Source: Duganella aquatilis
GTDB lineage: Bacteria > Pseudomonadota > Gammaproteobacteria > Burkholderiales > Burkholderiaceae_D
Assembly: GCF_009674565.1 (NCBI RefSeq)
Contig: NZ_WKJL01000021.1
Span: 1-64,000 of the forward strand
Direction of reading: 5' to 3'
Length of the DNA: 64,000 nt
The notes under the pieces were generated by a model. It did no database searches. It had not been told where the DNA came from and saw nothing but the letters and a program-made list of their open reading frames with translations. Shown here piece after piece: positions 47,282-57,129 of the stretch. A program made the position numbers and the translations under genes. The first letter of the stretch is position 1. Each line of letters starts with the position of its first letter.

Positions 47282-47781
47282 ACGTATCCCAGATAATCAC
47301 GCTTGCCGATCGCGACGCCCTGGTTACGCAGGATGTCGTGAGCGGTGGTGACGTGGAAGAAGAAATTCGGCAGCGCGAACGTCAGCAGATAGCTTTGACC
47401 GGTGAACGCCGGGAAGCCGCCGAAATTCAGATTGATGGCGCGCTCCTCATTGCCGTCCAGTTGCGCGGCGGTCACGCTTTCCAGGTAGGCGATGGTATTG
47501 GCGATGCGTTGCTGCAGCTGGTCGAATGACGTTTCGTTGTCTTCGAACTTGGGCGCCGCCACGCCGCTGAGGCGCTCCACCGCCATCTTCGACGTATCGC
47601 TGGCGCGCTGCACCTGCGCCGACAGCGGCAACATATCATCGGCCAGCCGCGCCGAAATCAACGCATCCGGCACCGAGCCATGCTGCTCGACATGCGCCTC
47701 CGCCTTCTTCAGCAACGCCGACACCACCTTCAACCCGCGCACAAACACGGGCACCGTCAGTTCATACATCGATAGCGCCAT
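47278..47781 (-). CDS. DUF1993 family protein
   Basis: A 167-residue protein of the DUF1993 (DinB-like four-helix) family. It begins SMYELTVPVFVRGLKVVSALL, contains MLPLSAQVQRASDTSK and ends with the family motif FHVTTAHDILRNQGVAIGKRDYLG. The second ATG (47781) has better spacing to AAGGAG than the first (47784). The biochemical role is unknown. Confidence 0.87.
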   Translation of the reverse strand: MALSMYELTVPVFVRGLKVVSALLKKAEAHVEQHGSVPDALISARLADDMLPLSAQVQRASDTSKMAVERLSGVAAPKFEDNETSFDQLQQRIANTIAYLESVTAAQLDGNEERAINLNFGGFPAFTGQSYLLTFALPNFFFHVTTAHDILRNQGVAIGKRDYLGYV

Positions 47782-47868
47782 CATCAGCTCCTTGGAAAAC
47801 TGTGAGTGTAGCGCAAGGGGGAATGACGTGCAGACGGCCGCGCGGGAACACGCGGCCGCGATGGGCGC

Positions 47869-48423
47869 TTAGGCCATGGCGTCGATGTTGGCGCCGAGTT
47901 GGGCGCTGCTGGTGCTGCTGGTGCTGCTATTGGCGGCGGCCTTGGCGGCTTGGGCCATGTCGTAGACCAGCTGTTCCTGCTGGGTCACGGTGCCGTCTTC
48001 GTTTTTGTCGGCGGCTTCGTAGGTCTTGGTGGCGCTGCTGCTGGCGCTCGCGCCGCCTGCGCCACCGGCGCCTTTTGCACCGCCCGCGCCACCGGCGCCG
48101 CTGACACCCTGCGAACCGCCTTCGCCGCCGCCTTGCGGACGTGGCGGTTTGAAATCGCCACTCTTGATCGCCGAGGTCAGGTCGTCCTTGGTGATCGAAC
48201 CGGTGCCTTGCTTGTCGATGGCGTCGAACTGCTTGGTCGCGTCGTCGCTCGATACGCCTTTGGATTCCAGGCCTTTGACGAATTCGTCCTTGCTGATCGA
48301 ACCGTCGGTATCGGTGTCCATGTCATCGAACATCTTGGTCGCCAGACGCGCCGCGCCTTTGGCTGGATCGAAGGTCGGGGCGCTGGTGGTCGTACTTGAA
48401 ACGTTACTGATTGCTGTGCTCAT
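47869..48423 (-). CDS. EF-hand calcium-binding protein with Gly/Ala linker
   Basis: A 184-residue protein without a signal peptide. Three EF-hand loops are visible: DTDTDGSISKDE, DKQGTGSITKDD and DKNEDGTVTQQE, each with acidic residues at the coordinating positions. Between loops 2 and 3 lies a low-complexity linker (GGEGGSQGVSGAGGAGGAKG and on to about residue 128). Similar bacterial EF-hand proteins with Ser/Ala-rich ends are common in Oxalobacteraceae. The role may be calcium sensing or buffering. Confidence 0.87.
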   Translation of the reverse strand: MSTAISNVSSTTTSAPTFDPAKGAARLATKMFDDMDTDTDGSISKDEFVKGLESKGVSSDDATKQFDAIDKQGTGSITKDDLTSAIKSGDFKPPRPQGGGEGGSQGVSGAGGAGGAKGAGGAGGASASSSATKTYEAADKNEDGTVTQQEQLVYDMAQAAKAAANSSTSSTSSAQLGANIDAMA

Positions 48424-48482
48424 GGTTCTTACTCCGTAGTTAAGGACACTGTCCTATTAACGAACCAAACCATGTATCCATG

Positions 48483-48506
48483 ACCCCGCACAGTGTAAAG
48501 CGGGGT
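48483..48506. other. Inverted repeat downstream of the arginine catabolic operon
   Basis: ACCCCGC and GCGGGGT pair around a 10-base loop, five bases beyond the astE stop on the minus strand. There is no T-run, so it is only a possible RNA 3'-end structure. Confidence 0.4.
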
Positions 48507-48511
48507 AAAGA

Positions 48512-49513
48512 TCAATCGACACGCACCACCATCAGCCCCGCGCGCAGGCCTACCCGCACATCGGGATTCGGAAACACCACCAGCTCCTCCGGATACTGCA
48601 CGGTGTAGACCGTATCGCCATCGCGCGCAATCTCTTCACCCTGTTTCATGGCGGTGAAGTTATGCGTCTCTTTACCAAACGCCATCTGGAACTGGTCGCT
48701 CAACTTGATGATCTGCCGCGCCGTGTTGAAGATGTGCGGCCGCTGCGCGCCCTCGCGCCTGGCCGCGCCGCGCAGCAAATCGTCCAGCGCCTGCGACGCG
48801 TCCCTGAACTGCGCCAGGTCATTCTGACCCAGCGTGCCGATGCGACCCAGTTCTATCGTGGTGCCGGCCGCCGCGTGATGCTCGGCCGAGTAGTAGCTGT
48901 ACGTCCCGACCGATGCCGGATTCATAATGATGGCGCCAATGCCGGCAAGCCCCAGCCAGTCAATCAGCTGCCCGCGCGCCGCATCGGGTATCAACTCCGG
49001 CACGATGGCAAACGTCGGATACACGGACGGACGAATCGCCGTGTGCAGATCGAGATGCCAGCGCTGCGGCCCCGCATCCTTGAAGAACGCGGTGGTGGCC
49101 GCGATCATCACATCCGCGCGCGCCGCTTCGGCCGTGCCTTCCAGCGTGCCGCGCTGCGCACGGAACATGCGGTTCAGGTCCGCATCGATGAAGCGCTTGC
49201 CGGCGCGGATCGCGCCGATATTGCCGACGCAAAGCATCAGGTCCACCGCCAGCGCGGAGGGCTGATGCGACAAGGCGTCCAGCAGATAAGCCACGACCTC
49301 AATCGGCCCCGTCTCGTCGCCATGCACGCCGACCGAGATCAGCACCGCCGGCCGCGCTGCATCGCGCACGCCGGCGGCGGTGATCGTGATGATTCCATCC
49401 GCCGGTTCGGCGACCGCAAAACCGGCCGACGTGAAGCGCCGCGCGACGGCGCTGAAATCCGCCTCCGCGAGCGCGCGCACGGCCTCCGGCAAAGCTGACG
49501 GCAAATCGCTCAT
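48512..49513 (-). CDS. astE: Succinylglutamate desuccinylase AstE
   Basis: A 333-residue zinc hydrolase of the M14-like AstE/AspA family. It performs the last step of arginine succinylation: N-succinylglutamate to glutamate and succinate. Zinc ligands are His and Glu in SVGVHGDETGPIE and His in WHLDLHTAIRPS. NRMFRAQRG is a substrate-binding region. It is the last gene of the operon and starts four bases after the NAD-glutamate dehydrogenase stop. Confidence 0.94.
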   Translation of the reverse strand: MSDLPSALPEAVRALAEADFSAVARRFTSAGFAVAEPADGIITITAAGVRDAARPAVLISVGVHGDETGPIEVVAYLLDALSHQPSALAVDLMLCVGNIGAIRAGKRFIDADLNRMFRAQRGTLEGTAEAARADVMIAATTAFFKDAGPQRWHLDLHTAIRPSVYPTFAIVPELIPDAARGQLIDWLGLAGIGAIIMNPASVGTYSYYSAEHHAAAGTTIELGRIGTLGQNDLAQFRDASQALDDLLRGAARREGAQRPHIFNTARQIIKLSDQFQMAFGKETHNFTAMKQGEEIARDGDTVYTVQYPEELVVFPNPDVRVGLRAGLMVVRVD

Positions 49514-49517
49514 CGTG

Positions 49518-52500
49518 TTACGCCGCCAATGCCGTGGTGCTGGCGTTGACCGCTTCGGACAGGGCCCACACATCCAGCATCGCCTGCTCCAGGTCCGTCG
49601 CCAGCGCGTAGCCGGACAGACCCAGCGTGTTGGCGACCACCTCCACCGCCTCCAGCGCCGAATGATCGCCGGTGGCATGTTTCAGCACCTGCGACAGCAA
49701 GCGTTGCTGCGTGCGGCGCAGCGCGTTCTGCGCGTAGCTGCGCAGCTGTTCCTGCGAACGGCTGGTGGCCGGCAGCTTCAGGCCGCGCTCCAGCGTATCG
49801 ATGCCGACCTGCGCGCGCAGCGCCAGGCCAACCTGCAGGAACGCCGGCAAGTCCATGCCCGCCGGACGCGATACCGACAGCGCCGCAAACACGAACGCCG
49901 CCACTGCTTCGATCGCATCGACCGCCATCCAGGCGCGCACGAACTCCACCGGCAGGCCGGCGGTCAGCTCCGCTTCCGACTGCCCGCTGGCAGGCGTCAG
50001 CTGCACCAGCGTTTCCGGATTGGCGAACAGGCCGGTCAACTCGCCGACGCCATTGCGCAACTGATCGGCAGGCACCGACAGCGCGCCTTCGATGACCGCC
50101 TTCTGCAGCACGCGGCTATGCGCATCGACCTTGATCGACGCCGCACGCGGCACTTTCAGCGCATCCGCATCCAGCGCGTTGTACACCGGCGCCAGATTCA
50201 GCGCGGACCATGCCTGGCCCCACGCCAGGATCACATCCGCTTCATCCACGCCATGCTCGCCGGCCAGCTGGCGCAGCATCAGCGGACCGCAGCGGTTCAC
50301 CGATTCATTCGCCAGCACGGTCGCCAGGATGGCGTTGGCCAGCGGGTGCGCCAGCGCTGGACGCGTTGCCACCAGCAGATCCGGGAAGTACGGCTTCAGC
50401 ATCGATTCAGCCCAGCTGTTCTCGGTCAGCGGCAATGCCGACAGAATGCGCTTGTAGCGGTTCTTCACGTTGGCGATGACCACCGCCAGTTCCGGCGTGG
50501 TCAGGCCGCGGCCGTCGGCCTTGCGGCGCGCCAGTTCCGCCACCGACGGCAGCTGCTCCAGTTCACGCGACAGCGCGCCCTCTTCTTCCAGCGATGCGAT
50601 CAGCGCCGCATAACCATCCTGCACTTCGGCGTCGGTCTGCGCCTGCAGTTCGCGCACCAGCAACTGCGTTTGCAGCGTGTTGTCGCGCAGGACCAGGCGT
50701 TCGATATCGTCGGTCATGTCGTTCAGCGTGCGGTTGCGGTCCGCTTCGCTCAACTGGCCGGCGTTCATTTCCACGTCCAGCCACATCTTCGCATTCACTT
50801 CGTGGTCCGAGCAATCCACGCCGGCCGAGTTGTCGATCGCATCGGTGAAGATGCGGCCGCCGGACAGCGCGAACTCGATACGACCGGCCTGCGTCGCCCC
50901 CAGGTTGCCGCCTTCGGTCACCACCTTGCAGCGCAGCTGGTTGCCGTCCACGCGGATGTTGTCGTTGGCGCGGTCCTTCACTTGCGCGTGGGTCTCGGTC
51001 GAGGCCTTGATGTAGGTGCCGATGCCGCCGTTGTAGAACAGGTCCACCGGCGCCAGCAGGATGCGGTGCATCAGCTCTTCCGGCGGCAGCGCGGTTTCCT
51101 CGATATCCAGCACGGCGCGGATTTCAGGCGACAGTTCGATCGAACGCGCGCTGCGCGGGAACACGCCGCCGCCTTGCGAGATCAGTGCCTTGTTGTAGTC
51201 TTCCCACGAGGAGCGCGGCAGCGCGAACATGCGCTCGCGTTCCTTGAACGAGACTTCCATGTCCGGATTCGGATCGAGGAAAATATGGCGGTGATCGAAC
51301 GCCGCCACGATCTTCAGCTTGCGCGACAACAGTGCGCCGTTGCCGAACACGTCACCCGACATATCGCCCACGCCTACCATCGTCACCGGCGATACGTGGA
51401 TGTCGTGATCCATTTCGTAGAAGTGGCGCTTGACCGCTTCGAACGCGCCCTTGGCGGTGATGCCCATCTTCTTGTGGTCGTAGCCGTTCGAGCCGCCCGA
51501 CGCGAACGCGTCGCCCAGCCAGAAACCGCGTTGCACGGCGATGCCGTTGGCGATGTCGGAGAAGGTCGCGGTGCCCTTGTCGGCCGCCACCACCAGGTAA
51601 GGATCGTTAGGATCGTAGACCACGGTATCGGCCGGCGGTACGATATTACCCAGCACGCGGTTGTCGGTCACTTCCAGCAGGCTGGCGATGAACAGGCGGT
51701 ACACTGCCTCGCCTTCCGCCGCGATGGTTTCGCGTACGGCGTCCTTTGGCATCTGCTTGCACACGAAACCACCCTTGGCGCCGGCCGGCACGATGACGGC
51801 GTTCTTCACCATCTGCGCCTTCACCAGGCCCAGGACTTCGGTGCGGTAGTCTTCCATGCGGTCCGACCAGCGCAGGCCGCCGCGCGCGACCGGGCCGCCG
51901 CGCAGGTGCACGCCTTCGAAGCGGCGCGAGAACACGAAGATCTCGCGGAACGGACGCGGTTCCGGCACCAGCAGCAGATTGCTGGTATCGAACTTGAAGA
52001 TGATCTTGTCGCCCTGCTGATCGTTCTGGAAGTAGTTGGTGCGCAGCGTGGCGCTGATCAGCGTTGCCATCGCGCCCAGCACTTCCTCGCTGTCGGCGTG
52101 GTTGATGGCCGGCAGGCGGCTCTTGATATCGGCAACCTTGTCCAGCGCGGCGGCGCGGGTGGCGTCGTCGTTCTTCAGATCGAAGCGTTGCAGGAAGGCG
52201 TCCACCAGTTCCTTGACGATGGCCGGCTGCTTGCGCAGCGTCTCGGCCATGTAGCGCACCGAGAAGCGCGGGCTGGCCTGGCGCCAGTAACTCATGTAGG
52301 CGCGCACCAGCTGCACTTCGCGCACGCTCAGGCCACCTTCGACCACCAGGCCGTTCAGGCGGCCATCTTCGGCGGCGTCGTTGAACAGCGCGGCGAACAG
52401 CTCTTCCGCCACCGGTACGATTTCCGGCTTGGCCAGCTTGGCCGCGCTTTCCGCATCCACCGACAGGCTGGTGACGTAGTGACGCTCGCCGTTCACGCGC

Positions 52501-54230
52501 AGCGAATGCGCCTGTTCGCGGTCGATGGTCACGCCGGCGTTATGCAGCGCCGGCAGGATGGTCGACAGCGACGGCACGCGGTCGACCGAGTACAGGCGGA
52601 TCGTGGTGTGGCCGTTGTCGGCTTCCACGCGCACGTTCACGCGCGACGGATCGGGATTGCGCAGGATCGCGCCTAGGTCGTGGAAGGCGGCGGACGGCGT
52701 GGTGGTGGCGACGTAATCGGTCGGCAGCATGGCGCACATCTTGCGCAGGCTGGCGCGCAGCGGCACGTCGGCGACGGCGTCGGCCAGCACGGAGAATTGA
52801 TCGTGCCAGCCGTCCATCACCGCCAGCAGCGGTTGCTGGATATCGGTTTCCAGGTCCAGCGGGTAGCGCGCACCGTGGGCGATCAGGTAGACGCGGGCCA
52901 GCGGACCGTCGGCCACCAGCGTTTGCGAACTGACGTGCTGCGCGCCGGAACTGGCTTGCAGCGCCTTGGCCAGGGCCGAAGCGACGCTTGCGCTGTAACG
53001 CTCGCGCGGCAGGTAGACCAGCACATTCAGGTGGCGCGCATAGACGTCGCGGCGGGCGAACACCTTGGCGCGCGGCTGCTTGTACAGCGAGACCACAGCG
53101 CCACAGACTTCGGCCAGCCATTCAGGGTCCGCTTCCAGCGCTTCGGTGCGCGGCAGCGATTCGAGGATCTCGACGAACTTCTCGGCGCGGAAGCCTTCCT
53201 GGCGCACGCCGGCGATGCTCAGCACGCGCGCCACGCGGCCGCGCGCGAACGGCAGGCGGTTCAGCGGGGTCGAGGTGGCGGCGCGGGTGAACAGGCCGAC
53301 GAAGCAGTATTCGCCGAGGATCGCGCCTTGCGCGTCGGTGCGGCGGATGCCGATGAAGTCCAGCTGCTGGTCGCGGTGCAGCGTGCCTTCCACGTCGGCC
53401 TTGACGATGGACAGGGTGTGACCGCGCTTGGACAGCGTATCGAAATCGCCAGGGATGTTGGCCAGGCAGGTGCCGTACACCGGATGCGAGGTATCCTGCA
53501 GCACGCCGATGCGGCTCGGGATATCGCGTTCCAGTTCACGCACGCCAGGCTTGACGGCGTAGTAGGCGTAGCCGAACGGCTCGAAGCCTTCGGTCTTGGC
53601 CCACTCCAGGAAGGCGGCGACTTCCTTGCCTTCTTCGCCATGCGCTGCGGCTTCGGCACCGATGCGGCTGAAGTGTTCCAGCATCGCGGCGCGGTCGCGG
53701 CGCACCACGGCGGCGTCGCGCGACACCATCTCGATGCGTTCCACCAGCATGCCGATTTCGGCTTCCGGCAAGTCTTCGGTCAGCAGCACCAGCACGTAGG
53801 ATTCCAGCTTGGCGCCGGCTTCGCCGACGGCGGTTACCGCGCCATCCGCATCGCGCGTCACCGGCAGCACGGCGTTCAGCACACCGTTGGCGGTGACGCG
53901 CAGTTTGCGCATCGCCATCACGATGGAGTCCACCAGGTACGGCATGTCGTCGTTCAGGATCAGCAGCGCGGTGGCCATGCCGCCGCGGCCATCGGCATAG
54001 CGCAGCCTGGCGATCTGCGCGCCGCTGCCGCGACGCAGCGCAGTCTGTGTGAAACCACCCCACAGCACCGGCGCCAGACTGTCGGGCGCGGTGCCGGCCA
54101 GATCGTCATCGTCCAGTGAGTTCAACCAGGCGGCGATCAGCGCGGCAACCTGGCTATCGTCGCCAGGCGACTTGCTTGCATTGACCAGGTCCAGCGCCTG
54201 TTTGCGCAGGTCTTGTGGGGTTTGTTTCAT
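49518..54230 (-). CDS. gdhB: Large NAD-specific glutamate dehydrogenase (180-kDa class)
   Basis: A 1570-residue enzyme converting glutamate to 2-oxoglutarate with NAD. A long N-terminal regulatory region (about 1-720) with ACT-like parts precedes the catalytic domain. Visible there are RWSDRMEDYRTEV, VPAGAKGGFVCKQ (catalytic Lys near residue 818), VGVGDMSGDVFGNG and IFLDPNPD. A helical C-terminal domain follows. In Pseudomonas aeruginosa the equivalent GdhB is induced by arginine through ArgR but lies elsewhere. Here it sits between astB and astE, which fits its use of the glutamate released by the pathway. Confidence 0.96.
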   Translation of the reverse strand: MKQTPQDLRKQALDLVNASKSPGDDSQVAALIAAWLNSLDDDDLAGTAPDSLAPVLWGGFTQTALRRGSGAQIARLRYADGRGGMATALLILNDDMPYLVDSIVMAMRKLRVTANGVLNAVLPVTRDADGAVTAVGEAGAKLESYVLVLLTEDLPEAEIGMLVERIEMVSRDAAVVRRDRAAMLEHFSRIGAEAAAHGEEGKEVAAFLEWAKTEGFEPFGYAYYAVKPGVRELERDIPSRIGVLQDTSHPVYGTCLANIPGDFDTLSKRGHTLSIVKADVEGTLHRDQQLDFIGIRRTDAQGAILGEYCFVGLFTRAATSTPLNRLPFARGRVARVLSIAGVRQEGFRAEKFVEILESLPRTEALEADPEWLAEVCGAVVSLYKQPRAKVFARRDVYARHLNVLVYLPRERYSASVASALAKALQASSGAQHVSSQTLVADGPLARVYLIAHGARYPLDLETDIQQPLLAVMDGWHDQFSVLADAVADVPLRASLRKMCAMLPTDYVATTTPSAAFHDLGAILRNPDPSRVNVRVEADNGHTTIRLYSVDRVPSLSTILPALHNAGVTIDREQAHSLRVNGERHYVTSLSVDAESAAKLAKPEIVPVAEELFAALFNDAAEDGRLNGLVVEGGLSVREVQLVRAYMSYWRQASPRFSVRYMAETLRKQPAIVKELVDAFLQRFDLKNDDATRAAALDKVADIKSRLPAINHADSEEVLGAMATLISATLRTNYFQNDQQGDKIIFKFDTSNLLLVPEPRPFREIFVFSRRFEGVHLRGGPVARGGLRWSDRMEDYRTEVLGLVKAQMVKNAVIVPAGAKGGFVCKQMPKDAVRETIAAEGEAVYRLFIASLLEVTDNRVLGNIVPPADTVVYDPNDPYLVVAADKGTATFSDIANGIAVQRGFWLGDAFASGGSNGYDHKKMGITAKGAFEAVKRHFYEMDHDIHVSPVTMVGVGDMSGDVFGNGALLSRKLKIVAAFDHRHIFLDPNPDMEVSFKERERMFALPRSSWEDYNKALISQGGGVFPRSARSIELSPEIRAVLDIEETALPPEELMHRILLAPVDLFYNGGIGTYIKASTETHAQVKDRANDNIRVDGNQLRCKVVTEGGNLGATQAGRIEFALSGGRIFTDAIDNSAGVDCSDHEVNAKMWLDVEMNAGQLSEADRNRTLNDMTDDIERLVLRDNTLQTQLLVRELQAQTDAEVQDGYAALIASLEEEGALSRELEQLPSVAELARRKADGRGLTTPELAVVIANVKNRYKRILSALPLTENSWAESMLKPYFPDLLVATRPALAHPLANAILATVLANESVNRCGPLMLRQLAGEHGVDEADVILAWGQAWSALNLAPVYNALDADALKVPRAASIKVDAHSRVLQKAVIEGALSVPADQLRNGVGELTGLFANPETLVQLTPASGQSEAELTAGLPVEFVRAWMAVDAIEAVAAFVFAALSVSRPAGMDLPAFLQVGLALRAQVGIDTLERGLKLPATSRSQEQLRSYAQNALRRTQQRLLSQVLKHATGDHSALEAVEVVANTLGLSGYALATDLEQAMLDVWALSEAVNASTTALAA

Positions 54231-54272
54231 CTTCGCTTCTCCAATACGTTATAGGTATTTGTGTTGCAAAAC

Positions 54273-54298
54273 GCCGCGCCGGCTTGTGGCTGCGCGGC
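54273..54298 (-). other. Possible attenuator hairpin between astB and gdhB
   Basis: GCCGCGC and GCGCGGC pair across a 12-base loop in the 71-base gap. On the minus strand a short TTTT follows two bases after the stem. This could reduce read-through and set the lower level of the very long gdhB mRNA; evidence is structural only. Confidence 0.35.
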
Positions 54299-54301
54299 TA
54301 G

Positions 54302-55636
54302 TTAATCGTAGAGTCCCGGCAGGCCAAGAATGCGGCTCAACTCTTCCAGCGCATTATGCACTTCTATTGCCAGTTGCGGGTCTGCCAAATCGGCAGGTTC
54401 CAGGCGGTCGCGGTAGTGCTTTTCCACCCACGCCACCAGCGTGTGATACAGCGCTTCGGTCATCACCACGCCCTGGTGCATGGCCGCCGCTTCGGCATCG
54501 GTCAGCGCCACGCGCAAGCGCAGGCACGCAGGGCCGCCGCCGTTGCGCATCGACTGGCGCAGGTCGAAGTGAATCAGCTCATCGATAACACTACCGCCGG
54601 CCACCAGGCCATCCAGATAGGATGCCACGGATGCGACTTCCTGGCATTCCTGCGGAATCACCAGTGCCATCTTGCCATTGTCCTTGCTCAGCAGCTGGCT
54701 GTTGAACAGATAGCTCGCCACCGCATCGGCCACCGGCACCCTGGCGGTATCGACGCGGATCGCGTTCAGGTCCGCGCCCACGCCGGCCATCGCGCGGCGC
54801 AGCTGATCGAGCGCGCCGGCTTCGTCGGCGAACGCCTGTTCGTGGTAGAACAGGGCATTGGCGTTACCTACCGCGATCACGTCGTTGTGGAACACACCCT
54901 GGTCAATGACGTCGGGGTTCTGCTGGATGTAGACGGTGCGCTCGGCCGACAGGCCATGCAGGCGCGCCACGGCTTGCGATGCTTCCAGCGTCTGGCGCGC
55001 CGGGTATTTTTTCGGCGCGCTTGCGGAGGCGTCGAACTCGATGCGGCCGTAGACGAACATCTCGACGCCGGCGCTGCCGTGGTCCTTGCACAGACGCGTG
55101 TGATTGGCCGCGCCCTCATCGCCGAAGGCCGGCGTGCCGGGCAGCGCATCGTGCACGGCGAAGTGCTTCGCGTCCTTGAAGATGGCGCGCAGCGCGCGGG
55201 ACGACTGCTCATGCTCGAAAGCGCGATGCAGCTTGTTGTTCAGGTTCGCCGCGGTGAAATGCAGGCGACCGTCGGCGCTGTCGGCCGATGGGCTGACAGT
55301 GGCCGCATTCGCGGTCCACATCGGCGATGCCGAATACGCGCACGCCAGGATCACCGGCGACTCTTTCGCGGCCCTGGCCAGCACCTCGGCATCCGTGCCC
55401 GTAAAGCCGATGCTGCGCAGCAGGCGGAAGTTCGGACGGTCCTGCGGCGGCAAGAGCGCCTGGCCGAAGCCGCGTGACGCCAGCGCGCGCATCTTGGCCA
55501 GGCCTTGCAGCGCGGCCAGCTTGGGATTGGATGCGCTCTTGACGTTGCTGAACGAGGCCACGTTACCGAACGACAGGCCGGCGTAGTTGTGCGATGGACC
55601 GACGAGGCCGTCGAAGTTGAATTCGCGTGCTGACAT
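54302..55636 (-). CDS. astB: N-succinylarginine dihydrolase AstB
   Basis: A 444-residue amidinotransferase-fold enzyme that converts N-succinylarginine to N-succinylornithine, CO2 and two ammonia. It begins [19 protein letters not shown]; the [19 protein letters not shown] region carries the catalytic Cys near the C-terminus. [10 protein letters not shown] contains the active-site His. The length equals E. coli AstB (447). It starts 11 bases after astD. Confidence 0.97.
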   Translation of the reverse strand: MSAREFNFDGLVGPSHNYAGLSFGNVASFSNVKSASNPKLAALQGLAKMRALASRGFGQALLPPQDRPNFRLLRSIGFTGTDAEVLARAAKESPVILACAYSASPMWTANAATVSPSADSADGRLHFTAANLNNKLHRAFEHEQSSRALRAIFKDAKHFAVHDALPGTPAFGDEGAANHTRLCKDHGSAGVEMFVYGRIEFDASASAPKKYPARQTLEASQAVARLHGLSAERTVYIQQNPDVIDQGVFHNDVIAVGNANALFYHEQAFADEAGALDQLRRAMAGVGADLNAIRVDTARVPVADAVASYLFNSQLLSKDNGKMALVIPQECQEVASVASYLDGLVAGGSVIDELIHFDLRQSMRNGGGPACLRLRVALTDAEAAAMHQGVVMTEALYHTLVAWVEKHYRDRLEPADLADPQLAIEVHNALEELSRILGLPGLYD

Positions 55637-55647
55637 GGATGCGGCCC

Positions 55648-57129
55648 TTAGAAGTGCATGCCCGGCGACAGCTTCGCAGGCATTTCGAGTACGTTGTTTT
55701 CAATCGATGCGACCGGGTAGGCGCAGTAGTCCGCCGCGTAGTAGGCGCTTGGACGATGGTTGCCCGACTGGCCCACGCCGCCGAACGGCGCGCTGCTGGC
55801 GGCGCCGGTGGTCGGACGGTTCCAGTTGACGATACCGGCACGGGCGCGCACCTGGAAAATCTTCCACAGGTTTTCGTCGTTCGAGATCAGCGCCGAGGCC
55901 AGGCCGAACGAAGTGTTGTTGGCGGCGTCGATGGCGCTGTCGAAATCGGCCACGCGGATGATTTGCAGCAGCGGACCAAACCACTCTTCGTCCGGAATGC
56001 CCTTGGCGTCGGTAACATCGACGATGCCGGCCGAGACAAAGCCGCTGTTGACGTCCAGGTGCTTCATCTCCAGCAGCAGCTTGCCGCCGCGCGCCACCAT
56101 GTCGGCCTGCGCCTGCACCAGGCGTTTGGCAACCGCCGCCGACACCACGGGGCCCATGAACGGCGCCGGTTCGGCGTCCGATGGGCCGACGGTCAGGCGG
56201 CTGGCCACATCGACAAGGCGCGCGACGATCGCATCGCCGGCGGCGCCGGTCGGCAGGATCAGGCGGCGCGCGCAGGTGCAGCGCTGGCCGGCCGAGATGA
56301 AGGCCGACGATACCGCCATGAACACGGCCGCGTCGATTTCCTTCGCGTCCCAGATCACCAGCGGGTTGTTGCCGCCCATTTCCAGCGCCAGCATCTTGCC
56401 CGGCTGACCGCCAAACTGTTTATGCAGCGCGGTGCCGGTCTGGCAGCTGCCGGTGAACAGCACGCCGTCCAGCAGCTTGCTCTGGCCCAGCGCGACGCCG
56501 GTTTCGCGGCCGCCGTTGACCAGATTGAGCACACCATACGGCAGGCCGGCCTGCTCCCACAGCTGCACGGTCTTGATAGCGGTGCGCGGCGCGTATTCGC
56601 TCGGCTTGAACACCACCGTATTCCCGGCGATCAGCGCCGGCACGATATGACCATTCGGCAGGTGGCCGGGGAAGTTATACGGACCAAACACGCCGAACAC
56701 GCCGTGAGGACGATGACGCAGCACCGCTTCGCCATCGGCCACCTTGTTGTGCGATTCACCGGTGCGCGCGCCATAGGCCTGCACCGAGATGTCGATCTTG
56801 TTGGCCATGGTGGTCACTTCGGTGCGCGCCTCCCACAGCGGCTTGCCCACTTCCTCGGCGATCAGCAGCGCCAGCTCCTCGGCGTCCTGCTTGAGCAGGT
56901 CGCGGAAGCGGGTGCAGACGGCGATGCGCTGTTCCAGCGGCGCCAATGCCCACGCATCGAACGCGGCACGGGCGGCGGTGGTGGCCTGCGCCACATCCAG
57001 TGCGGTCGATTCGTTGCTGGACCAGGTCTGCTTGCCGGTGGCCGGATTGATGGTGACCAGCTCCGCGCCGCTGCCGGCAAGCCATTCGCCGTTGATGAAG
57101 TTGCTGATGTTGGGCGTTGAATTAGCCAT
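55648..57129 (-). CDS. astD: Succinylglutamate-semialdehyde dehydrogenase AstD
   Basis: A 493-residue aldehyde dehydrogenase making N-succinylglutamate with NAD. Motifs are [27 protein letters not shown], the catalytic Glu in [10 protein letters not shown] and the catalytic Cys in [12 protein letters not shown], as in E. coli AstD. Its start overlaps the aruG stop by eight bases. Confidence 0.97.
   Translation of the reverse strand: MANSTPNISNFINGEWLAGSGAELVTINPATGKQTWSSNESTALDVAQATTAARAAFDAWALAPLEQRIAVCTRFRDLLKQDAEELALLIAEEVGKPLWEARTEVTTMANKIDISVQAYGARTGESHNKVADGEAVLRHRPHGVFGVFGPYNFPGHLPNGHIVPALIAGNTVVFKPSEYAPRTAIKTVQLWEQAGLPYGVLNLVNGGRETGVALGQSKLLDGVLFTGSCQTGTALHKQFGGQPGKMLALEMGGNNPLVIWDAKEIDAAVFMAVSSAFISAGQRCTCARRLILPTGAAGDAIVARLVDVASRLTVGPSDAEPAPFMGPVVSAAVAKRLVQAQADMVARGGKLLLEMKHLDVNSGFVSAGIVDVTDAKGIPDEEWFGPLLQIIRVADFDSAIDAANNTSFGLASALISNDENLWKIFQVRARAGIVNWNRPTTGAASSAPFGGVGQSGNHRPSAYYAADYCAYPVASIENNVLEMPAKLSPGMHF

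Noticed and set aside
49380-52676. Plus-strand 1098-codon open frame opposite the NAD-glutamate dehydrogenase
   Set aside because: His/Arg/Gln-rich composition typical of the antisense of a GC-rich gene; no domain motifs. The minus-strand frame is a clear enzyme.
54231-54272. Separate promoter for gdhB with a TATAAC -10
   Set aside because: No acceptable -35 at correct spacing; the small gap and shared direction fit read-through from astB better.
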